Source: Prostheceraeus crozeri
Lineage: Eukaryota > Platyhelminthes > Polycladida > Euryleptidae
DNA length: 64,000 bases
Direction: 5' to 3'
Assembly: GCA_907163375.1 (NCBI GenBank)
Contig: CAJQUW010011512.1
Span: 1-64,000 of the forward strand
In this document: positions 48,101-60,680 of the stretch, piece after piece
Layout of the letters: every line of letters starts with the position of its first letter
How positions within the stretch are numbered: the stretch's first letter is position 1
The notes under the pieces: model-generated
Told to the model about the DNA's origin: nothing
The model's database searches: none
The model's input: only the letters and a program-made list of their open reading frames with translations
Made by a program: the position numbers and the translations under genes

Positions 48101-49501
48101 ATTATAAATCATCCATTTTCAATGCTTGTAGTAGGGGGAAATGAGGAAGCATAGGCAGTTGGGAAGTATGGACTCTTTGGAAACCGAAGCAGGATGATTG
48201 AAATATTTGTATGTCAGTTACATGCCACCCATGTACTCATTAACACATAATTATCTACTCGTCAGTTGCATTGGCTTGGGAGATAAACAGGTTAATTCGT
48301 TTCAGACATAACTTTGAATATTTTCGAAAATCCCCATTTTTCTACTTTTTCTCCGAAAATTTGTTCGATTAAATGATTTCTCTTTAGGGATTGTCAAGAT
48401 ATGCGCTATGTTTGTAACTTGACTTCAGTATTGAGAATATTGCATCTCTCCTTATACTTTGTACATACATGTATTTCTCGGTATAGTTTTTGGGTGCCCT
48501 CTGTGCGGCATATTAAGGGCCGGCCCAAAACTGCACCATGCTACGATTCTGGAAGAAATGAATAAATGATAGACCTACAATATGATTTAGCATGATATTA
48601 TACACATTAATTGTTTAGGTTTAGACTAAATACGTGAGCGATCATTTGCTCATTTTTTTCGACAGGCATTGTACAATTTTTAGACCCTAAGAATTCTTGC
48701 GCCTTTCCAAGAAAATGTTGAATCACATCAAGATTGGTTGCATACAGTTTTAATGGAAGGACGTACTTAGTGGGCTTTGGGAGTACAAAATTTCACTCAT
48801 AGGAAAGCACGAATTCAATGGCGAAGTGGATGTCTCAGCTTGTCAAAGCTTGTTAGCTTTGACGCCTTACACGCTACTAGCATTTGTGACACGTAATACG
48901 AGTATGCAAGCATGTGCCTATTCACATAGTCTGATAGTGTCTTTGCTAAGTAGACTGTTTTTCCTTCTTAGTCTATAGTTTTTAGTTCAGGAAATCAACA
49001 TTCCTTTCGAATTACATGTAATTCTATGTGTAACAGACTGCAGTTGTCGTAAAATGTATGAAAATCTATGCTTAGCTAATATCAGATCATAGGGTTCATG
49101 CAATGTACCTAAATATGCAAATAGATCTGCACTTCAAACCAACATAACACAACTGATTCGATTATTTGTTTAGAAGTCTACTAAATACCACGTAGTGAGA
49201 AATGCATGCTTTATTCGACCAGATCTTGAATTTCTCAGATGGCCCATTCCTCCTCACGATGTAGCCCATACTTCCCTCCCAAAATTGAAGAGTCAGAATT
49301 TTTTAGTTTTCAGCTTTCTATAATTAATTTCTCTTGAAGCATTGTTAAGGACAGCTAAATTGCTAGTTGTTGTTTCCCAGTCCATTTGACAACTTACATA
49401 GGTAGTCATAAGTGGAAAAGTGAAAATGCTACATCGTTCTGACTTAGATTGGTCATATACCTCCTCACTTTCCCCGACTCGCAATATGTATAAGTGATTG
49501 C
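42156..49501. other. Intergenic DNA, no confident gene
   Basis: Two open frames, 45032-45397 (121 codons) and 44042-44242 (66 codons), lack any recognisable motif, and I could not pair them with other exons. Two adjacent hairpins occur at 43224-43347. I saw no mobile element termini. Confidence 0.45.
43224..43347. repeat. Two adjacent imperfect hairpins
   Basis: The first pairs gcacgtac (43224) with gtacgtgc (ending 43280) and has acatgcat/atgcatgt inside. The second pairs gggtccatgca with tgcatggacc and atgctgga with tccggcat across a short loop (43298-43347). They may be remains of small foldback elements. Confidence 0.5.
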
Positions 49502-49799
49502 GGTTCACTTCATCGACAAAATCATTTCATCTACACGTAGATAATGAATTTGAGTTATTTCATCGACAGGGTCATTTCATCAATAGGTCTTTTCATCAAC
49601 AGGGTCGTTTCATCAATGTCTACATGTATGTCCAGAGTCAGAAGACATTGGAGTCCCTGATAAGTCTCAAAGACATCATAGCTTGATGTCTATGAATCAT
49701 TGAGTTAATTTGTGTCTTTAACTATTCTATGGATGCATGATACTTTTGAGCGAATATCATCCACCTGTCGATGAAATGACCCTGTCGGTGAAGTGAACC
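49502..49799. repeat. MITE with subterminal repeats, 298 bp
   Basis: The terminal inverse pair is ggttcacttcatcgaca on the left and tgtcggtgaagtgaacc on the right. Inside, tttcatc(a/g)acagggtc-type boxes repeat directly at least three times near 49555-49615 and once inverted near 49770. There is no ORF of its own. Confidence 0.75.
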
Positions 49800-52700
49800 A
49801 CTGCCGTATAATCTGGATATATGTCAATTGCCAAGTCGTAGTTGCAATCTCTATGGTCTCTAGTGTTCTGTGGTAGCTATTAATGCCTTAAGATATTGTT
49901 TAGCGCTCCTTTCAGATGTTCGTGACATAAATCTATCACCGTTTTGGATTCAAACATCTCGTATTTCTTTATTATTCAATATAATCGGATGGGCCTTCAC
50001 AATACACATGCATCATCGCTTTCTCAACAGTACCTGACATGCTTGCCTGACATGTAGATGTTGCGACAAGTGGTCAATACGAGAGAAAAGTATTTTTGAA
50101 ATTTTATAGGAGGCCAATAAAATTGATGGGCAAATCCTTGTGATTGTATGTACATTAGGTATCACATTTTTATCAATGCTCGATAAATGTGCATAATTTT
50201 GATTTTCAAACAGCAACACAAAGTAGATCTACGTGCTATCTCAGTTTCAACTATTTTAAAAACAATTTATCGGAAATTCGCACATGTCAGGTTTTAACCA
50301 CTTGACGCAGAACCCCTTTGACATTGTGCTGCACGTGTCAAGTCAGGTATTGTTGCGAAAAAGATCTTATATTGTATTGCATTTGATCGTGCAGTTGCAC
50401 TGTTGATGCTGTCACACGACTTGGGATGAATTCTCAACGAAAGAATTAAAATATTGCGAAGGCTTCAGAATTTGCGACAAATTAGCTTTTGTCAGACTGT
50501 CGACTATTCATCGAATTCTTTGGCTCATATTCCATTGTCTGACAATCTAATTAGCATCTTTTCGTCTGAGAAAGAGACTTATATTCTCTTACTACGCATT
50601 TTTCTTTTATTCCAATTTCATGAAATTCTTCCCATTGTGCAACTGGATGGTCCACTAAAAATCAGTTCTTAGGTACTGGTAGTCTATAATTTCAAGTTCT
50701 CATGATGCTACATAATCGCTCCGATAAGCGGATGCCAGTTTGACCATAAACATGTGTAGAAATCCTCCTTGAAAATAGCGATTTTACTTTATAAGCCGAT
50801 GCGTGAATAATTGTTGTACGAAATTCAATGCAGTTTGTCGGATTGACACACTGTCTTCGTTTGTCCTAACCTCTGAAGAGACGTGCGTTGTTGTTATTCG
50901 TCACTATCTCCCAGAGCTATATCCTCTTGCTGATATTTAATGATTTGCGCACCTACAAACCATAGCTCTGATGACTGTTTAGGATAGGCCTGTGGATATG
51001 AGTCGCACCTGTGAACTGAAAGGTAACCACATTGAATTTCAAGAATTTTCCATTAGGCGATTATTGTCTACTGAGAGTGCATCTTGTTTATCAGGCTTAT
51101 TTATTAGGTCAGCAGTAGTTCGCATCGTGTTTACAGTAAGTAGTATAAAAAATGGGATATCTGGGACTTTTCGGAAGTGACGTATCGGCAGAATCTCATG
51201 GGTGTAGCGAGGTACAAACACATGTACTTTTGCATAGTGCATCGCACATTATGAATTACGCAATTATCACGAATTATTATTTATGTGCAAATTATTTGAC
51301 ATATCATCGCACATTGTATAAGCGTATGCGGTTGTTACCCCCTGAATATGCCAGAGTTGTCATCAAAACAATCGAATTCCACCCATAAGCGAGAATATCC
51401 AGTATACACATGATAAATTTCTACTTTTATCAAACACTGTAGGAGTCATGCTGTAATGATTGTCTACGAACAGTAATGTGATCTAGAAATACACAACAGT
51501 TGTCTACATCTTCAATTTTGCGTGAATACATAATTATTGTGATTTGTTGGAGATAATCGTACATGAAGCTCGTTATCGGATCGCTTTCCAATAACTTAGC
51601 GAATAATAGTGACCCGATATTCTCTACAATGGATTTATCCACTTTACCTAGTATTAGAATATACATGCATTGTGCTGTATGCACATCTCTGTGGGTTTCT
51701 CTGTGTCGCATTGTAATATGAGCTGTAATACTTTACTGTATACATGCATACTATACATCAAGTGATGAATGGTGATTAGGCCCTTAGGATGTTTTGCAAA
51801 GTACTATGCGCTGTTACTGCCTTTCATTTCAAGAACGTGACATATTACCTGCAAAGGCTCGAAGCACGCAAACGTGAAAATAGCGATATTATGGGTACAA
51901 ACCGTTTCAAAAATAATTGCACAAGAAAGTTAACCCATTTTCAAATGCAATTTTCGTATTGAAGTCCTGGATCAATTTTGATAAACGATACACCATATGA
52001 ATGCGTAAATTATTTTGGCATTCATTTTACTTTCTGAGGTGACTAGCTGTGGTCAGTAGGCCCTACGAAAGAAAATTAAGCATTTTCTTTGATGCAGGAT
52101 TTCAATATGAAGATGACAATTTTTTAATGAAAATTGACATATAGTGTGAGCTATCATTCAGCTTTATCATGATGTAAAGATTTTAGGGATTTTAAGATTC
52201 GTTGCATGTACAAAAAGATACTGTACCAATAAGTTTCACCAAAACATTGCTACTAAAATAACATCTGACGCGACTTTTCAATAATGAAGAGGCTCAATTT
52301 CAAAAAACTTTATGTCATGTAAGAGGTTGTGTTTAATACTTTAAATTGGCAGAGCATTTAGGTTGTGCTTGGTCAATTGTGGTCAGCAGACTTAAAAGTA
52401 TGAATTTTTGCTGAATTCGTTCACTGATCCTTACAGACAAAACTACGGAATGCATAAAATTAAGATTATCACCATTGAATCAGGCTTGTGTTAAGCTTTC
52501 GGATGATATATTGTTTTTCGAATTTCGACAACATCTAGAACAGTTTTAGTCAATTAACACTTTTACCTGATTTTGCGCCTACTGTCGCGTTAACAATGCT
52601 TTTAGCGGTCAAATGCACACACCTTAATAGCTTTTATTGTATTAAAGCTGGTGTTTTCGAGTTTGGGTTTGAAAGAATATGTAAGTTTTATCAAGATCGG

Positions 52701-53535
52701 CCCATCCGTTCACTGGCAAACTTCTAATTTGTGTTACTCCCACACTCAGTCATTTGGTGAGTCATCTTTTCCCGAGCAGTTGATGTCAGAAAATTTCGAA
52801 TCCTTTATCTGCACACGAAGGCTTGGATCTCCAACTGTTCACAAACAATAGCAATCTCTTCACGCGGTAGTCGCTGACTCGCTGACTGGCGTTCGATAAA
52901 TGATTCGACAAGATTTTTAGCAACTCAGTCAATGATGACAGGAGGACAGGCGAGTGCCGATATGAAATGATCAGCTATGAACACAGAATTCGATTTGTTT
53001 AATCGTGTCACTTTGCTAGAAATGCAAAATGATTCAAGCAGATGGCACATGCAGGAACTTAATAAGTGGGCAAAAAGAAATTTTTAATACCTTGCAGAGA
53101 TAGGAAAAATAGTCGTGCGTCGCTTGCGGATTGCTCTGAATTCCTTCAAAATGCTCCGATCGCCACGACTCCTTCAGATTCGAAGAATTCAGATCATTGC
53201 GCAAAAGTTTTCTCGATAATGTTGGGCACTCCGATCATTCTAAAAAATGTTAGCAGGCGCACGAAAAAACGTTCACAAACTTCTCTGTAGAACTTGACAT
53301 CGACTATGTCTCTTAGCTGTGTGATCCGGTTGATAACAGTCACTGAAACTTAGCACAATTTGGCGTGTTTAATGTTGAACTGGCTGCTCATTGTTCGATT
53401 GCTATGGTATTTAGTCAGCAGATTGTGCCATTTCATTTACGTTACATGTTCCAATGTTTCCCTTCTACTCAAACAGAAGAAGAGGCGACCTGTCTAATTC
53501 TGTGGCTATGAAGCAACAAACTTCCAATCACTAAT
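49800..53535. other. Intergenic DNA, one possible minus-strand terminal exon
   Basis: Apart from the candidate exon at 51430-51666, nothing recognisable is present. Confidence 0.45.
51430..51666 (-). CDS. Possible 3' terminal exon of an unknown gene
   Basis: A good acceptor context, tattctaatactag on the minus strand, precedes an open frame of about 75 codons: GKVDKSIVENIGSLLFAKLL, then SFMYDYLQQITIIMYSRK, ending LQHDSYSV and a stop. The composition is protein-like (amphipathic, mixed charge), and the exon starts exactly where the frame becomes protein-like. I recognise no family and found no partner exon. It could be chance. Confidence 0.25.
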   Translation of the reverse strand: MYILILGKVDKSIVENIGSLLFAKLLESDPITSFMYDYLQQITIIMYSRKIEDVDNCCVFLDHITVRRQSLQHDSYSV

Positions 53536-53537
53536 TA

Positions 53538-55193
53538 CAGATTGTTTCATAAAAAATGGATCACCCTTAAACATCGCCTTAACTTCAACTTTGTCTAACT
53601 CCGCCAAACTTGAACGAATTTCTCTGAAATTTGGAAGATATGTCAGTTGTGCTTACTAATATCATTGTTGGAAATTTCAAGCATGAATATTGAGTTGCTT
53701 TCCTGCTATAGATAAAAAAGTAGTAGATAATTTGATCTTCATTTAACAATGTTATACAAAATCATACCTCACTCTTATAAAATTACATTTGTTTCCTTTG
53801 TTATGTAATATGTTGTTCTACAAGCCAAAAGCTATCAAGCAAAACAAAAATAAAGAAAATCGGTCAATCAGAGCCAGTATACCACCATTATTCATCAACA
53901 ATAATGTAACTGCTACATGTGATTAACTGGACTTCATGTTCCATAGCTTCCTGACTTCGTTGCGGTGGTGTTGGCAGCACTCCTGATTGTTTTGAGCTAG
54001 AAATCTATCTCTTACCGGTTGAAAACAATACAAAGCACAAATGAACAATAACGAGATTGCATTCACAAAAGGCAAAGTGTCAGCCTTGTTAGAACTAGAG
54101 TTTTCTTTGCGAGCTACAAGCAAGCGACTAAATGTCCCTTACACAAATGTGCATCGATGGCATAATGATGATTTTCGACTCTGTCGTAAAGAGGGCTCTG
54201 GCCGTCCACGCAAAACATCCAAACGTAGAGACCGCCCAATTTTGAGATTTGTTAAAGTTGATCCAAGTCTCTCGTTAACTGAGATGGCTGCACTAGTCTC
54301 TTCTATTTCTAAGTCCACTATTCGTAGAAGACTTATTGAGTCGAATTTCAAGAGCTGTAAGAGGCCCTCTCAGATCGAATTATCAGATCAGCATACACAA
54401 AGACGTCTCAGATGGGCAATGAGTCATTGTCACTGGCGAAATCAATGGGATCGGGTTGTCTGGTCTGATGAGGCATCAGTCCGTCTGAAGGATAGTGATG
54501 GTCGATTGAGATAATGGATAAAATCTGATCAGGAAATTCCGAGACATTTACATCGTCCCCTGGTACAAGGTGGTGCGACTCTACTGATTTGGGCTGGCAT
54601 TTGGACCAATGGCCGCTCTGAACTTCACATACAGCAAGGAACCATGAATTCTGAACGCTATGTGAATGTTTTACGAATGAACATTGGCCAAATGACAGAT
54701 CAACTTGGTGATCCATCGACTTGGTTATTTATGGATGATAATGCTACGTGTCACAGGAGTAGTAGAGTCAACTTATGCAAGTCTCAATTAGGGCTTAGGA
54801 CATTACCTTGGCCAGCTCGTTCTCCTGATCTGAATCCCATAGAAAATGTATGGAGTATTCTAAAACGTAACGTTCGTCGTTCACTGCTACCTACAGATGG
54901 CGTATCACAACTTACGTCACTGTTAAAAAGAGAGTGGAGAAAGTTAGATCAGTCAAAAATCAACGATATCATCGAATCAATGCCTAGACGAATTGGTAAT
55001 GTCATTGACAATAAGGGTAGGGCCACAAAATATTAGCTTCTTAAGAACCGTTACTGTATCATAGCTTATCAGATTATGTAAGGACATTAAAATATATTAG
55101 GGACATGAAATATCATGGAAAATGCTTTCTGTATCATACTTATGTTTTATTTAGTCAAATTTTAGGATGATCCACTTTTTATGAAACGGACTG
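53538..55193 (+). mobile_element. Tc1-like transposon, nearly intact
   Basis: The ends cagattgtttcataaaaaat (left) and ttttatgaaacggactg (right) are inverses for about 35 bp. TA dinucleotides flank both ends (53536-53537 and 55194-55195). One long transposase frame spans the interior with a single stop. Small size, clean ends and low decay suggest a recent insertion. Confidence 0.9.
54041..55036 (+). pseudogene. Tc1 transposase, DD34E, one internal stop
   Basis: 332 codons in one frame from MNNNEIAFTKGKVSALLELE. The order is HTH 1 (ATSKRLNVPYTNVHRW), the GRPRKTSKR hook, HTH 2 (SISKSTIRRRLIE), WSDEASV with the first catalytic Asp, FMDDNATCH with the second, and SPDLNPIENVWS with the Glu 34 residues on. 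The tail is ESMPRRIGNVIDNKGRATKY. A single TAA at 54512-54514 interrupts the frame after DSDGRLR, and the reading resumes immediately with WIKSDQEIP. Length and motif order are complete for the family. As it stands it would give a truncated protein of 157 residues. Confidence 0.92.
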
Positions 55194-55195
55194 TA

Positions 55196-58100
55196 CTTCA
55201 TTTAATTAGTCAACCACACTGTTTCCTAAGCCTACTGTCTTGACTGGTCAAGTGATTAGATTTAGTAATCAAACAATTATGGGCTCACGACTAAATTTAT
55301 GAGAATAAGCAAAAGATAGAAGAGCTTTTCGCGGTGTGCAACGATTTAGGAAACGGACTGTAGGTATCACATATTGTGAATTTTTGCATTAATTTTTTAT
55401 CATAATGTTAGCATTACACTTCTATGTTTCCATGGTTGAAATTAGCATGCGTAAAAGCTTGCCTAGAAAACTCTGATAGTTCCTCCATTAACACTAGAGG
55501 TTATCAGAAGGACGTGTAGCTCCAATATCCCAGGCAGCTTTATCTCAGAAAGTCATTTATCTAAAAGGATTCAGTAGCCGAGTGAGGTTTTTCAAACGAT
55601 TTCATCCACGATTGTGTAGTTAAAAATGGAAAAATCTTCACTGACTTTTCAATATTTAGACTACTTTGATGTTCGATAGCCAGCGGCAATTCATCAGGAG
55701 CTCAAGAATTATCAACCTAGAACATGCAGTATAATAGAGAAAGAAATGCAAGATAATGTGAATAGATCAGGGAGCGAAATGTTAAGATTCGACGAAATTT
55801 GTTAGACGAATGATGATCAATAGACTCCTCTGAAAATGCGATTTTATTTTATTAGCCTTAGGGTTGAGAAATTTTAGGGATACCACGGAAACAAAAGGAA
55901 ATTCGGTAAGTCAAAGAAAACGCAGACTCACCAATATACGAGCATAGCCTAGGCATGAGCGCTAAAACATAAATACCTACAGTGCCTCACAGATAGTCTA
56001 CATTTAACGAAAGGTTTTCATGATGTATGATTGTTTCTAGTCGTGCTGAAAATATCAGCAAAATGTCCATACACCGAGAAGAGGTTAAGAGCACTTTTGG
56101 TAAATTTCGACTTCCGGAAGTGTACTGCCAACAGTTTGAGAAGCGGCCATAAACCAAAATCTCATGGTCAGTGAATCCAATTTTGTGGATAACTGTTTTC
56201 TGAGATTCATGCAATATAATTTCTTTGTCATTCTGTATGGTCGATATCATTTAAATTGATGGCGAAAGAAGCTTCAGATGATCTTCAATGTCAAATATTC
56301 AACTGAACTCATTTTACAGGGTACCGATAGAAGTACGGAATTTTCCGTTTCAATGGAGCAGGAATTGAACATTTCACACAATCAGAAAAACCATACTAGA
56401 ATCGCCGCTTGATTTGAGGAACGCAGATATAGGTGGTTGCATCCGCAAAGCCGTCTTCGCCAACTGGTTTGGCACGCGTTTCTTTACACCTATAACCTAG
56501 TGGTACTTGTGACCTAGTATGTCACGGTCCATGATCATTCTTAGACCTAGGCCGTTGGAAAGGTCTTACTGGGCTAACTTGCGTAATCCGCAGTGCTTTC
56601 CACAGATGAATATCAAGTTGAAGCTAAATTTAATGACTGTAAGTTTGTTGCAAGTAACAGACCTACTATTTAAGGGTCACCGATACGAGATGATCAATGC
56701 CAGAAGTAATTTTTAGGCAAAGCTTCACAGAAATGGTGAATGTTAAACTAATTACCATCTTGAATTTTGAGCAGTGTAATCTAAAAATATCAATCTCTTT
56801 GAACAAATGAATTTCAGAAATAGACAGGAATAAGTCTGAGATGTATAAATTGCAACGTAACTAAGAGCCAATCCAATATAGTCATTGAACTAGACTTGAT
56901 TGAACTGCACGATCGCGTCCATAGGTTAATCGAGCGGAGCACAGAGTTTAGTAAATGCACGATATAGTTATCCAATTCTGCTAACATCACAGACTTGAAA
57001 TTTTGAGCCTAGCTGTTCTGCTTCAACAACTGCTTCGCTATTTGCAGCAATTGCGAACATATATTTATAGAAATTTTACAGACATTTATAGAAAACTCAA
57101 ATTAAATTGAATGTGAATGAAATCGATGGCAGTGGCGGGAGCAGCTAATCGATTCCGCACGATTAATCTTGCGACGGAATCAATCATGTTTTTGCAATGT
57201 GACTTGTCAATGAAATTTGCTGGATGAGGTAGAAACAGTGTTTCCATTCACTATTTCAACATCTGAGATAATTGCAACACGTAGGTGCTCGTACATGAGA
57301 TCATGTATAGCTTGACAGAGTCGTCGTATAAAATCTCTATGGGAGGTCCCCTCACCACAGGAATGCTAACTGTTAACTTGTGATCACTGTATCTAAAAAT
57401 ATTTAGAATTGCGCCAAAATCGAATCGTGCCCGCCACTGATCGGTGGCAATTACTGCACGATAGCCATGTTTTCTCAGAAGCTTCACAGAATGATATGCA
57501 GTGATTAGTATGCTCGTAGGCCATCTATCGTGCTGCTCAATATTGTAATTTTCGTCCTTGCTGGACTGTTTAAAAGACATTTTTTTGAACAAATTTTCGC
57601 ATTTCCTATTGAAATCGAAGGGAAATTATAGAACAAGCCTATCATTTCTTCTTCTCTTTTTCTATCTGTCTTCACTATTTGTTGCATTATTTATCTGTGT
57701 CGTCATATAAATGTCAATAAGCATATTGAGAAATAAAATGTTGAAGCTGAAAATCCACTTTTTTGAATAAGTGAAAGCAAAATTATAAAACTTCGATTGA
57801 AATTGGTCCAAAGTTTTCTGATCTGAATCAGATAATCGCTTTTCGATAACTCGAATCGCTGATCGGAACTTGAATTTCTCGATTCGGACAAATATTTAAC
57901 ATTAGTATTCATTTTTGAATTTCGATACTATGACAGTCATATTCTATGCAACAAAAAGTGAACATGAAGATTGATTGAGATGAATAATAACAGATACATG
58001 GCGTACTCCGATCATAAGGACTCCACATAATTTCCAGTTTGACCATCCAGACCTTGGTTCGCCTCTAATTCACTTATTGCATCTTGCTACAAAAGAGCTC

Positions 58101-59724
58101 CTTGGCTTTTGGTAACTAGATAGACTGCATCACCACAATTGCCACTGCAATTTGCCGCTCGTTTAGATATTATCTATACAGTCTTTGATCTTGTTATTCT
58201 GATGCATCTCTTCTAAAAAAGAGATGATCTCCATTGTTTTAGATCCTCTTCTAACTTGTCCTCGTTCACACACACAACCAAATGGTCAGGGAACATCATA
58301 TTCCGATGTTTTTCTTTTCATCTGTCCACCAGTAAGGTCTTGGGACCGGCTATTTGCCAGGTCAGAAGAGATTCCCCGTAGCCTAGCTGCATTATTTTGG
58401 AAGATTACAGAAAGCCAATTGGCTGGACAAAGTATCCAAGCCTGCTCTCTTAAGCTTGGCTAAGCCAAATGCTTTCCAATATTTGGCTTAAATCTATTTA
58501 CTTTGCTCAGTTCTGTCTTACTGACACGCAACCGCAATGGAGCAGTTTCTATGTCAAATCCTCTTGACCGACATCTACACCTTACGTTCCCTAGTTCTGG
58601 ATCACGCTGTGTATACAAAGCATAATTTCCTCATTCTTAAATGTGTGATTGGAAGTTGAAGCAATTATGTCATTGTCAATTCAATTGTTCTGTTGAAGCT
58701 TGTTGTTCAAGTAAAACACAAACATTATTCAATTTTACTTAGAGGTTGAACTTAATGATTGCTAAGTAAGAATCACACAATCCTAGTCCCTACTCAGTGA
58801 GGACTTAAAAGTTGATTCTTACATCAGCTATTGAAATGAAGTTTCGAATTTTCAACCGACTTGTCTTCTTGTCGAAGCTATTAAGATATCTTGGCGATGT
58901 TATATGTATGAGAAATGCTATTGCTGATGTTCTCGACTCTTATTAAAGTTTTGAACTTCATTTCACAAAAGATTAAGTAACAATGCCATATGTAATCTGT
59001 CACTGTTTCGCAGCATCTTTATTACATAATGAACGCACTAACCGTAACAATTAGTTTCCTTCACAAAACCTTCTGCTGAACTTGCCAATACTGCCCATCT
59101 GTTGAATCGAAAATGTTCAGTATAGTTGACGAGCAGCTGCAATAAAAATTGTAATTTTCTGGAACTCTTAGTTTTCATTAGTATTGTCTCTTAGCTGATA
59201 GACAGAATAAAATATGAGCGGCAACTAATCATTAATTCTGAGTATTGAATCATTTTGTATTGTGGAAAGAAATCTAATTCTAACTCGTCCTTATTGCAAC
59301 AAAAGTAAGTGCTGCTATTTAGTAATCTTCATCATTTAGTCAAAATTGAATGGAAACCAGGCACAATTCTATTAGTTAGCACGAAATTGTTAATTCATAT
59401 TTTGCTACATTTTGATGTATGTTTGCAATCAGTGATTCATGCATATAGTAAGCAGCCTAATGGACCCCTGATGTGTAAGAATGCTACACGCAACGTATAA
59501 TTATGGATGATGTTGCGACTCGGTAAAAGAAACACATATCCTTTCAGCGATTACACTAGCAAGCTCCGAAAATGTTCAGTTGCGAAAATATCTGCGAATC
59601 ACGATTGCTTGATAGTCTGTAGGCTTATCGCAAAATGTAGGAGAACACAATGTAGCGAAATGAACATTTTGTGAATAAGTAGTTTGTTGACGTAGTTGAC
59701 CAAGCGTCGAGAGAGGTTAGCCAT
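55196..59724. other. Intergenic DNA with one possible exon
   Basis: Near 55216-55355 the pair actgtttcctaa / ttaggaaacggactgt forms an inverse that shares its tip with the neighbouring Tc1, a possible small related MITE. A candidate terminal exon lies at 57251-57602. Otherwise I saw nothing. Confidence 0.45.
57251..57602 (-). CDS. Possible 3' terminal exon of an unknown gene
   Basis: A minus-strand acceptor-like cgatttcaatag precedes an open frame of about 117 codons, beginning KCENLFKKMSFKQSSKDENY. It continues RWPTSILITAYHSVKLLRKH, GYRAVIATDQWRARFDFGAI and LTVSIPVVRGPPIEILYDDS, ending YVLQLSQMLK and a stop. The sequence has alternating strand-like and helical segments and looks like real protein rather than random frame. 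I do not recognise it. A further minus-strand open stretch upstream (57703-57912) might be a preceding exon but has no clear splice sites. Confidence 0.4.
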
Positions 59725-60680
59725 GCTTCAAATCAGTCCGGAGCGGGAACAAAAGTTATGAATTCTCTCAATAAACATCTATTGGCTAAAGAAACAGCAA
59801 GTTCCGTTAAATTTTGACAGGGCCTTCGGCGTCCAGCACCTTGTCTTGTTCGATGTGCAGTGGTAAAACTGCATATTTTTATATTTTATAGTTGAGAAAG
59901 AGCCAAGGTTTTATCGATGTTGTAATTTAGTTAAGTTATAATTAATTTCGGTTGCTATTCGGCAACCATCATCAGATAATGATGATCAATCTGATGGTGC
60001 TTGCAATAGAAGCAACCGAAATTAATTATAACTTAATTAAATTACAACATCGATAAAACCTTGGCTCTTTCTCAACTATTAAATATGAAAATAAATGACT
60101 CGCCAAGACATCTTCAACCACGGTAAAACTGCAGCCTGTATGAAGGTTTATAAAGAGGTGAGTGATACTGAGAAGTGTGCTATGCGTCAAATGTGAGGTG
60201 ATTGAAGTGTCAAGACATGATGTATTGCGGCAGTTCATGTTTTCCATTGATTTCGGGCTGAAGCTCTGTGATTGTTTTTGATTCAGAAAATGTTGTGTCT
60301 CGAGTGTTATCGAGTTAGGGTTTTTCAGGTCGTTTTCATCACTAGACTCGATGACACTCGAGACACAACATTTACTAAATCAAAAGCAATCATACAGTTT
60401 CAGCCCAAAATCAATAGAAAACATGAAATAAAACCGCTATACAGCCTTCCTTCACACTTCAATCACCCCACATTTGACGCAAACTTCTTAGTATCAATCA
60501 CTTCCTTATGAACCTTCATACAGGCTGCAGTTTTACCACTGCACATCGACCGAGATAAGGTGCTGGACGCCGGGGGCCCTGTCAGAATTTAACGTAACTT
60601 ACTGTTTCTTTTGCCAATAAATACAATCATTTATCGAGAGAATTCTTAACTTTTGTTCCCGTTTCGGGCAAATTTGAAGC
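59725..60680. mobile_element. Large foldback (hairpin) element with a nested insertion
   Basis: The left arm starts gcttcaaat (59725) and the right arm ends atttgaagc (60680). The arms match along most of their length, including cgatgtgcagtggtaaaact with its inverse near 60530-60550, and meet near 60316-60346, where gttgtgtctcgagtg faces cactcgagacacaac. The left arm is interrupted by the nested element at 59874-60121. The short ORFs here are by-products. Confidence 0.8.
59874..60121. mobile_element. Palindromic MITE nested in the left arm of the foldback element
   Basis: The block lacks a partner in the right arm of the host hairpin. It is flanked by ggtaaaactgca on both sides (59862-59873 and 60122-60133), most simply a 12-bp target duplication. 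It is itself a hairpin: atagttgagaaagagccaag at 59888 faces its inverse around 60060-60079, and the loop holds tcatcagataatgatga-like small palindromes. Confidence 0.7.

Noticed and set aside
49555-49615. Regularly spaced tttcatcaacagggtc units as a CRISPR-like array
   Set aside because: Units are few, degenerate and without constant-length spacers. They are internal repeats of a MITE in a eukaryotic genome.
55987-56250. Minus-strand ORF of 87 codons with HKIGFTDHEILVYGRF
   Set aside because: Suggestive of coding, but no splice sites or family could be assigned and it cannot be linked to the 57 kb exon.
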